Shown: one piece after another, positions 57,001 through 64,000 of the stretch
How positions within the stretch are numbered: position 1 is the stretch's first letter
Layout: every line of letters starts with the position of its first letter
Assembly (NCBI GenBank): GCA_000750105.3
Contig: JPHH03000037.1
Coordinates: 62,001-126,000, forward strand
Reading direction: 5' to 3'
Source of the DNA: Tolypocladium sp. Sup5 PDA-1
Lineage: Eukaryota > Ascomycota > Sordariomycetes > Hypocreales > Ophiocordycipitaceae
DNA: 64,000 nucleotides
Made by a program: the position numbers and the translations under genes
Notes under the pieces: model-generated
Seen by the model: the letters and a program-made list of their open reading frames with translations, nothing else
What the model was told of the DNA's origin: nothing
Databases searched by the model: none

Positions 57001-57228
57001 TACGCCGTCATCATCCACAAAGGCCACAGCATCAACGCGGGGCACTACTACGCCTACGTGCGGGACTCGAGCACCCACGACCCATATGCGTGGTATCGCT
57101 GCAGTGACGCCAAAGTCGACAAAGTCCGCATCGGGAGCGGCGATGCCGAGGACATCCAGAAGAATGTGTTTAGGTTTGAAACGGATCAGGTGCCGTACCT
57201 GGTGTTTTTCAGGAGGAAAGAGGGGTGA
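54087..57228 (+). CDS. Ubiquitin carboxyl-terminal hydrolase, Doa4/Usp8 type, 1028 aa
   Basis: Exons are 54087-56291 and 56347-57228, with a 55-nt phase-0 intron (GTAAGG...CTAG). Residues about 30-140 form a helical MIT/Usp8-dimerisation-like domain (SIKRLLDVAETSF, LALKEYIRAYIIAVQII). After a disordered linker, a rhodanese domain lies at about 360-490 (SILLIDIRSRDEFDEGHI). The USP catalytic domain starts near 655 with the Cys box GLNNPRNWCYANS (Cys666) and ends with the His box INAGHYYAYVRD (His968). CMHC and CDHC zinc-ribbon pairs lie between. This is the plan of yeast Doa4/Ubp4, which removes ubiquitin from cargo at the ESCRT-III stage. The rhodanese domain lacks a cysteine in the expected loop, as in Doa4, where it is structural. 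Confidence 0.93.
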
Positions 57229-57589
57229 ATGGCGGAAAGAGAAGGGCGAGGAGGCGACTGGAACATATGAGGCATATGAGCGACGACTCCCATAAGATAG
57301 GCGTCTAGTGCAAGGTCAAGTTTTCACCTTTTTGTATCTACCTAAGCAAGCGGCATCAGAGTACGCACGCATGGCGGCGGAGTATATATTTCGGTTCTGG
57401 GAAGAGGAGGGCATGGTTGATAGGGTGAATGGATAGTGACGGGTGCGCAGCCGACCTCCCTTGATGTATGGAGCTATCTCGTAGTTGCTACGACCAACCC
57501 GCCGTCCCTTGTGTTGTTTCTCGGCTTCAGGCACAGAAGCGTAATCTGTTGGCCCCCTGAAGTGCGAGATGGTCGTGTCGATTTCCCTC
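57229..57589. other. Intergenic region between convergent genes
   Basis: These 361 bp hold two 3' flanks and show nothing recognisable. Confidence 0.5.
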
Positions 57590-58388
57590 TCACCCGTCAC
57601 GAGGCGGTAGAGACGGGGGACACGGCTCATCCAGCTGCCCCAGAGGCAACTCCCGCGGGTGTGGTGCCAACTCTAGCAACGGTTGGCCCGAACATTGCCC
57701 CTCGGGCGACGGTATGTTATCATCACCCGTCGGATCCTGGGGCGACTCCTGCGGACATGGACCCAGCCGTCGCAATAGAGTGCCCGAATACTGCTCCTTG
57801 GGCACAGTACTGCCATCCGCCGTCTGCCTGTACCACAACTCCTGCGGGCGTGGATCCAGCTTCTGCAGCGGCGGGCCTTGGTATTGCTCCTCAAACGGTT
57901 GTATCTCCTCCCCAGTTGGCTGCCCGTGAGGCTGCAACGGCTGGCCCGAGGTTTGCACCTCGGGCGAGTGTATATTGCCACCATACGGATGCCCGTGAGG
58001 CAACCCCGATGGGCGTGGAGCCAACTTCCGCAATGGCCGGCTCCAAGGTTTCCCCCCGGGGGGCTGTATATCGGCGGGCCCGCGATTGGGACCCTGAGAT
58101 ACTTTGCGTGGCGTGCTGACGATCCGGCTGGGGCCTCTTCTGGCCTGGATAGCCGTCAGTGCTTGTATGTCCGTGTGAGTCCGTGAGGCGGGAACATACC
58201 AATCGAGCCTGGACTTGGCGACAGTCACGGCACTTTTGAGTCCGTTTTGTCAGGTCCTTTTTGCCCGTGAATTCTTCGTCCGGCTTGAGTGTCCCGCAAT
58301 GAGTACATTTGCGAGGAGGCGGGGGGTCAAGACTGCTCCCGGGCTGCTCGCCCGAGTCGTCAGGGGGCGGGCCTGCTGTGGAAGCCAT
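57590..58388 (-). CDS. Zinc-ribbon protein with ~31-residue tandem repeats, 247 aa
   Basis: Exons are 58388-58200 and 58144-57590, joined in phase 0 across a 54-nt intron (GTATGT...CCAG). Exon 1 encodes MASTAGPPPDD then a probable zinc-binding module, KCTHCGTLKPDEEF and KCRDCRQVQ, with two CxxC pairs. Modules of this kind occur at the N-terminus of many fungal proteins and are presumed nucleic-acid or protein binding. Exon 2 encodes about five diverged ~31-residue repeats rich in Pro, Gln and Leu. Core words are RPLRKLAPRPSGLP, PPLQKLDPRPQELW, TLLRRLGPCPQESP and PLLELAPHPRELP, each followed by a polar stretch ending near GGN, DGS or DDN. The second repeat is internally shortened. I do not recognise the whole protein. 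The repeats suggest fast evolution and a binding-scaffold role. Confidence 0.68.
57632..58090. repeat. Diverged tandem minisatellite, ~93-bp unit
   Basis: About five units encode the repeats of the zinc-ribbon protein. The marker word ACTCCTGCGG or close variants on the plus strand recurs at 57649, 57745, 57838 and, more diverged, at 58003. That gives spacings of 96 and 93, then 165 across a shortened unit. Unit length is a multiple of three, so all frames persist. Confidence 0.75.
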
Positions 58389-58889
58389 CGTACATGCTCT
58401 CTTCGCAATACACAGAGAACTTGGGCGAGGGAAGGGATTGATGAGGGACGGAAGAAAGTGAGTCGCGAGGCGTGTTGGGCGGTGTCACTCGAGGTCTGTT
58501 TCCTACTGTAATTCACTGATCACACATGCTCCTACTGCCTGGGGATATCTTCACTACATCGAGGATTGATTGAATTCTGCGGGGGTCCTGCGGGGAACCT
58601 CATAGTAAAGGAGCAGAGCAGAAGCTGTTTGCTCACCCACGTTTGTGGTCTCTGAACCACGCTTACAGCTTTGCTTAACAGGCTGTGCAAACGACAGAAA
58701 TGCCAGGCTACTTCACAGATATCTCATCGAGCCAACGCCTCCAAGTTACATTACAGACAGGTCAAGACGTGGTACTCTGGTATAAATCACACATAAAAAC
58801 GGCGGTATCGTCACTACTCGTGTCATTGCGGGCGCGCACAACTCCACCCCTGTCCCGTGTTCCACCAACTCCCATCAAGTCATTCGAGC
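58389..58889. other. Intergenic region between two minus-strand genes
   Basis: These 501 bp contain the promoter of the zinc-ribbon gene and the 3' flank of the acyl-CoA synthetase. No gene is seen. Confidence 0.5.
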
Positions 58890-61135
58890 TCAAGAGATGT
58901 TCTTGAGGCACGCGTCAATGTCCTTCTTGAACGTCTCGCGGATCGTCTTGCGGTTCAGCTTCTGCGTAGCAGTAACGAGGCCCTAGGGTCAACTGTTAGT
59001 TGAAACTGCCAGCCCGTGCGTCGTCTCGAGGCAACTTACGCTGGGAGGAGTCCACTCCTCATCCGTGATGACAACTCCGGCGACAATCTCCATGCCCGAT
59101 AGGCCAGCACGCTTGCCGGTGAGCTGGAGATCCTTGAGCACGGCACTGCGCACCTTGGGGTCGTGGTGCATGCTGTGCTCGTCCACGCCCAGCTCCTTGG
59201 CCTTCTCGGCGAGGACCTTTTCGTTGGCCGCGATGATGGCGATTGGTCGAGAATGCTCAGCATCGGCGTAGACCATGACGTTTATTACCGTTTGGGCACC
59301 GCGATAGACCGACTCGACCTTCTCCAGGGCAATGTACTCGCCACCCTGCATCTTGACGAGGTTCTTGACCCGGTCAATGACCCGTAAGTGACCGTCGGCG
59401 TCAAACTCGCCGACGTCGCCGGTCTTGAACCATCCGTCGGGGGTGAGGACCTTTGCCGTCTCCTCGGGGTTGTCGTAGTATCCCCTCATAATGGGCAAGC
59501 CCTTGAGCCAGACCTCACCCTGAGGGATCTTGGCGTCGGCGGAGTATCCAAGGTCGGGGATCGAGACCAGCTTGACATCGACAGCGGCGGGGACCGGCCC
59601 AATGGCATTCGGCGAGTACTCCAGCGGGCAACCCAAGGCACCGTTGGCGCACGTCTCGGTGAGGCCGTAACCGGCCAGCATAGGGGCCAGGACCAGGGAC
59701 AGGAAGCTCTTGGTGCCATCGGAAATACCGCTGGCGCCGTTCATGGTAAACCGGAGTCGACCACCCGTCAGTTCTCGGACCTTGGCGAAGACGATTCCGT
59801 CAAAGATGCTGGCCAGGGGAAGCTTGTTCCTCGACATGAAACCCTTGTAGCTGAATGCTCCCCAGAACAGCGACCTGATGATGGGACCGGACGTATCGAG
59901 CTTAGCCATGACGCCCTTCTTGACCGTCTCCCAGACCTGCGGAACGCCGACCATGACGGTAGGCCGCAGCTCTCGCATGTCGCCGGCGCAGTTCTTGACC
60001 GATGAATCTGACAGCGTACGAGGGTTTCCGTAGCCCAGGGTGCCGCCAATGAACAGCACCAGGTTCTCGAGGGCCATCTCGAAGATGTGGGCGAGGGGCA
60101 GATAGGCCAGCACGCATTCCTTGTCGCTTACGCATTCGTCGACGCAGGTGTAGAGACCCGTAACTGTTGTCACGGTTAGCACGTTCCAGAGGAACGGGGA
60201 GGGCGCCACGTACTTCCTGCAACGAGCGCCTCGTGCGTAATGCAGGCGCCCTTGGGGGGCCCGGTAGAACCCGAGGTGTACATGACACAGTAGAGGTCGG
60301 TGGCCTTGGCCGGCTCGGGGTCAACCATGTTTTCCTCGCCGAGCTTGCGCAGCTCCTCAAAGGTCACGACCTGGAGGTCGGGGTTGGCCTGGCGGAACTC
60401 CTCAACCTCTCCACCAGTGCCAAACATGCCCGAGTCGTTGATGATGACGGTCTTGACACTGGACTTCTTGATGGGGCCGGCGGCCGTCTTGAGCAGGTGT
60501 GGGTCGACGAACATGGCGGTGCACTCGGTCTGAACGAGAGAGTGCTCGACGCCGCTCGCGCCGAGGGTATCATAGGCGGTGACGATGGAGATGGATTGGG
60601 ACGCGCAGCCGTGGGACATGGAGATCCAGTTTATGCTAAGGAGCGCTCTCCGTCAGCATCGATGCGCCGGGCCGAAGAGGACCAGAGCAGCTTACCTGGT
60701 GGCGGCGAAGATGTGAAGCTTGTGCTCAGGGGTCAGGCCGATCTTACGCAGACCGGAACCGACCTGGAGGACCAGCGTCTCATACTCCTTGTAGGTCAGG
60801 AAGGAGAACTTTGTGAGCTCGAAGAACTGCCACTCCTTTTCGACCTCCTGGATCTCGCCGTCGATGTTCTTCTTGATCTTCTTCATCTCCTTGTGGAGCT
60901 TGACGAGCTTGCGCGAGCCGACGGCCTGGTGGTTGGGGTAGACGCGGGCGCTACGGCGGACAATGTCGAAGACTGTGTGGACCTCATCGGCGGGCCGTGT
61001 GAGGAGGCCATTCTTGGCTCGCGGATGGCGACGCGGGATCGTCTCGCCGGGGACCTTTTCGTAGCCGGGGGCCTCGATGGTGAAGGGCGCCTTGTGCACC
61101 TGGGTCAGGGGCATGAGGCCCGACGTGTAGTCCAT
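58890..61135 (-). CDS. FAA1: Long-chain fatty-acid-CoA ligase, 692 aa
   Basis: Exons are 61135-60696, 60635-60214, 60163-59040 and 58982-58890. The last exon of 31 codons ends in a typical C-terminus (GLVTATQKLNRKTIRETFKK). The AMP-binding signature YTSGSTGPPKG is near residue 275. Further adenylate-forming motifs are YLPLAHIFEM, GYGLTETCA, GWFKTGDVGEF and RVKNLVKMQGGEYIALEKVE. Reaction: fatty acid, ATP and CoA give acyl-CoA, AMP and pyrophosphate. The product feeds lipid synthesis and beta-oxidation. Length fits yeast Faa1/Faa4. No peroxisomal SKL-type tail is present, so a cytosolic, ER or lipid-droplet location is likely. The ATG in GTCGCCATGG is the first ATG I see. The frame is open a little further upstream, so an extra 5' exon cannot be excluded. 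Confidence 0.94.
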
Positions 61136-64000
61136 GGCGACGATGTTTGTGGCGGACGGCCGCTGGGCGGGTCAGTGTTGGGAGGGGGACGACGGGAGCG
61201 ATGGGGGACGAGAGGACGGAGAGCTGACGCGGTGCGGCGACGGGGAGCCGAGGTGTTTTCAAGAGACGAGGAGGCGAGCAGTGAGCGGAGGAGGAGGAGC
61301 GCGGAGAGGGAAGAGAGGACGGGAGGAGAGGACGGGAGGAGGTTGGCTTGTTGCAACCTGCGCTGCACCGACGCCGTCTGCGAGCCAAGCTCCAGTTGGG
61401 GCTGCTACAGCTGCACTAAGACAGCCCAGCGGCCCCAGCCCCATGCTGCCGTCTGGGGTTGGGGCTGTTTTGTAGCAGCGCTGAGCCACTGAGCCACAGG
61501 GCAGCGGGGCCCCTGCAGCAAAACAGCGCCTCGTCATTTCACACTGTCACATCCGCTCGTTTTTGCTCTCCCCACACGAAAAAATCGACGACGACGGGTC
61601 GGTTCGTCTGGCCTCAGAGCTGCACCCTTGCCAGCGCTAATGCCGTGCCATGTTGGCCGCGATCCGAGGCAATTCGCAACCCGATGTCCTAGGCCGACGA
61701 CGCAGGCGGACCGGCCGTGCCTCGCGCTGCGCTCACCGACGCCGGCATCCGCTGGCACTGGACGGGACCCTGCCAACCTGCGAGGTGACGTCTCGAGGCG
61801 ACCCACCATGCCGTCCGGCGTCAGATCAAGCTCCAGAAACAGCTGTTCCTGCGATTCGTCGAGCACCGTGCCCAAGCCAGGAAACACCTGGCCTCTGGCA
61901 CCTTACCCCTGTCGAGACGTGGCCTTCACATTGGCCGTTGGCCAGCTCTGAATGGACCCAACGCCACACGCAAGCTTCCCCTCTCCCAACAAACCCACAC
62001 CTGACGGCTTGGGTGCCCCATCGCATCTGTCCCCGCGGGAGCTGCAGCGGGTTGGAGATGGCACTGCATTCGCAGCGTCGAAGCAGATGCTGCCTAGGAG
62101 ATGGCGGCCTCTCGCGACAGACGGCGCATGAGCCACGGATTGGCAAAGCATGTGCTCGTCAGCGGAAGCTTATTCAAGCCTCGTTGACACACGGATCTGT
62201 AATAAGATGCAGCCCCGAAATCGCGCTGCGTTAATTAGCTCGGGCCAGCAAGGTGCAGGATCAGAGGCCCTGGTGTCGACGGAGCCGCGGCTTTACCCCA
62301 ACTTCCACACTCGCAGCCGAGACGCCGCGCCGTGCCGAGGACGTTGGGCCGGATGCATCCATTTGATGGCCAAGACCAAACTCATCACCTGCCCTCGACG
62401 ACGAGACCAGATGTTGGGAAAGGCTGTGCGCCCGCCAAGCGTCGCGTTGCGCGGCCTCTGCAGACCCCAAGGCGTCTTGCTCTTGAAGCTGTCGTGCCCA
62501 GGTGGTGGCTGCTGACATCGCCATGACGCACCTTGACGCACCTTGACTGCACGACGAACCGATCCCGGACCATCACGATGCGGCACGGAGATTGGACCGC
62601 CAGCCGCATCGTCAGGACATGCAGAGCATCGCATCCTGGCTCCGCCGTTCGAGCTCCCGGACGCGGAGCTTACAGATCCACCGGCCGGCCGCACATTCGA
62701 GGGGCTCGGAGATTTCGAACCCCGGCCGGCAACCAGTTCATCCCGCCCGTTCAAACCCTACCCTGCACCTCGCTTCGTTTTGACGCGAACCGTCCAGGGG
62801 CGGCCAAAGCCCAAGACCCTCGGAATCAAGCTTTGACACGCTTCGAAGTTGCGGGGAAGCACTTGCAACGGAAAAGCTCCTACTGGTGGCTTTCCGAGGT
62901 GAGGACTGGGTGCATGTGACGGTCGAGGACATCTAAACTCCACTACAAACCCCTTCCTATCGTGGCCAGCGATAGCTGACGAACCTTGACGCTCGCGAAC
63001 CAACACCTACCCCGTCAGGAACGCATGCACCGTGCTTCTTTTCTCGCCTCGGCCGTCTGTCACATGTCCTGGGGGGACCCCGATGGCTCCCATCGGCGTT
63101 CGCCCCGGGGAAATTCGCCGTGTCTCCGTGTGGAGAGCCTCCATCGCTCCCGTAAGAGCTTCGTGCTACCGCGGCTCAGAAGGCTTTTTGCCTCTGTGCG
63201 ACCGGCGCAGATCCATTATTTCTTCGTTTGACTCCGGATCTTTGGACGGTTCGGGCGCTGTAACCCGTGCCGTCGAAAGCGTCGCCCCCGGTTCTCGACT
63301 AGCTGCAGCCAACATGCTTGAACTGTGGATTGCCCCCGGGGCTTCAAGGACAGGGGTTAAAAATAACTTGCCATCTGAACCTCGGAGAAGTCTGGCCAGT
63401 CATTATCTCGTGGTCCCTGACTGATCTGTCAATCGACACCGAAATCGTTGATACGGCATGCGCCTCAGCTTTCCAGATCTCGTGTGGCGTTGGATGACAG
63501 GTGCAAAGGCCTTGCCAGCCTCCGTCGTCTCCGGCCCTGCAAGATGCCGTTGAAATAACCCGCAGGCTCTACGGATACGTTGACGAAAGACATCCCGGTT
63601 CACTTCTACAACATCACCCGCGTTGAACCTTTGTTCCGGTGGCGCCATGGCTGTGAAGACGGCTGGGCTGCTGCCATCAGGGGCGTTGAACGGGGTCGAG
63701 GCAACAACTATCACAATCCTCGGGTCAACCTCTGCGTTATTGCTTCAAGGACTCGGAGTTTGACGCATTAGCGTCGCGTGGATGACATGTCCAGCCTCTG
63801 CAACAACCATCCTTTCTGGTGTGCGAAGGCTCCAACCTTGTATTTCCCCGTATTTCCCTTGTTCCTCGCCGTTCCTTTTACCTCGAGCTATACCAAGATT
63901 CTACAAAGGCCAGTGCATTACATGGTACCGCGCAGAACGCGAATTCTTTCCGGCTAGGGTATCTTGCAGTACATTTCAACCCTTGCAAGCTAGGCCTTGC
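61136..64000. other. Long region without a confident gene
   Basis: The first ~400 bp are the promoter and pyrimidine-rich leader of the acyl-CoA synthetase gene. The remaining ~2.4 kb has only overlapping frames of 60-190 codons with Arg/Ser/Pro-biased composition and no domain, splice context or RNA gene. It may be the 5' flank of a gene beyond 64000. Confidence 0.45.

Noticed and set aside
62695..62730. Possible tRNA T-arm (GGGGTTCGAAATC on the minus strand)
   Set aside because: No matching acceptor strand, D-arm or anticodon arm is found at the right distance.
1..64000. CRISPR arrays, rRNA genes and intact mobile elements
   Set aside because: Looked for regularly spaced identical repeats, conserved rRNA blocks and transposase or reverse-transcriptase motifs. 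None seen, and the genome is eukaryotic.

Overview
The window is nuclear DNA of a filamentous ascomycete, most likely a sordariomycete of the order Hypocreales. The signs are GC-rich genes on both strands, introns of mostly 49-70 nt with GTRNGT donors and CTRAY branch points, and protein families typical of Pezizomycotina. The species cannot be named from sequence alone. I see no rRNA, tRNA, CRISPR array or intact transposon. All gene models below were spliced by hand, and reading phase was checked at every exon junction.

Layout. 1-447: 5' end of a membrane protein gene (-) running off the window. 3779-4561: unknown protein (+). 5775-11956: Mlp1/Tpr nuclear-basket nucleoporin (+). 12602-15009: Mak5-type DEAD-box helicase (+), convergent with a cytochrome P450 (15081-16876, -). 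18310-20680: Artemis/SNM1-type DNA-repair nuclease in eight exons (-). 21282-23420: a fused isocyanide synthase-dioxygenase (-), divergent from a flavin monooxygenase (25256-27154, +). 28321-29378: GNAT acetyltransferase (-). 29894-30789: single-pass membrane protein (-). 32171-32501: Sec61 gamma (-). 33557-34677: HSL-type esterase (+), convergent with an S28 serine peptidase (34794-36517, -). 38138-39217: intronless lipocalin-like protein (+). 42686-44011: GDP-mannose pyrophosphorylase (+), convergent with glycerol kinase (44566-46321, -). 47423-48409: unknown acidic protein (+). 48956-49764: phosphoglycerate mutase-like phosphatase (-). 50621-53041: Vps27 (-), head to head with a Doa4/Usp8-type ubiquitin protease (54087-57228, +). 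57590-58388: zinc-ribbon protein with tandem repeats (-). 58890-61135: long-chain acyl-CoA synthetase (-). 61136-64000: nothing confident.

Most of the window is housekeeping: nuclear pore, ribosome assembly, DNA repair, ER translocation, cell-wall nucleotide sugar, glycerol and fatty-acid activation, endosomal sorting. The accessory core is about 15-29 kb. The isocyanide synthase-dioxygenase and the divergent flavin monooxygenase look like the centre of a small isocyanide-type biosynthetic locus, with the P450 and the GNAT enzyme as possible but unproven members. The second notable arrangement is the divergent ESCRT-0 (Vps27) and ESCRT-linked deubiquitinase pair. Other items worth a look are a repeat protein whose repeat is open on both strands, and a near-perfect intron at 40331-40387 that belongs to no recognisable gene.
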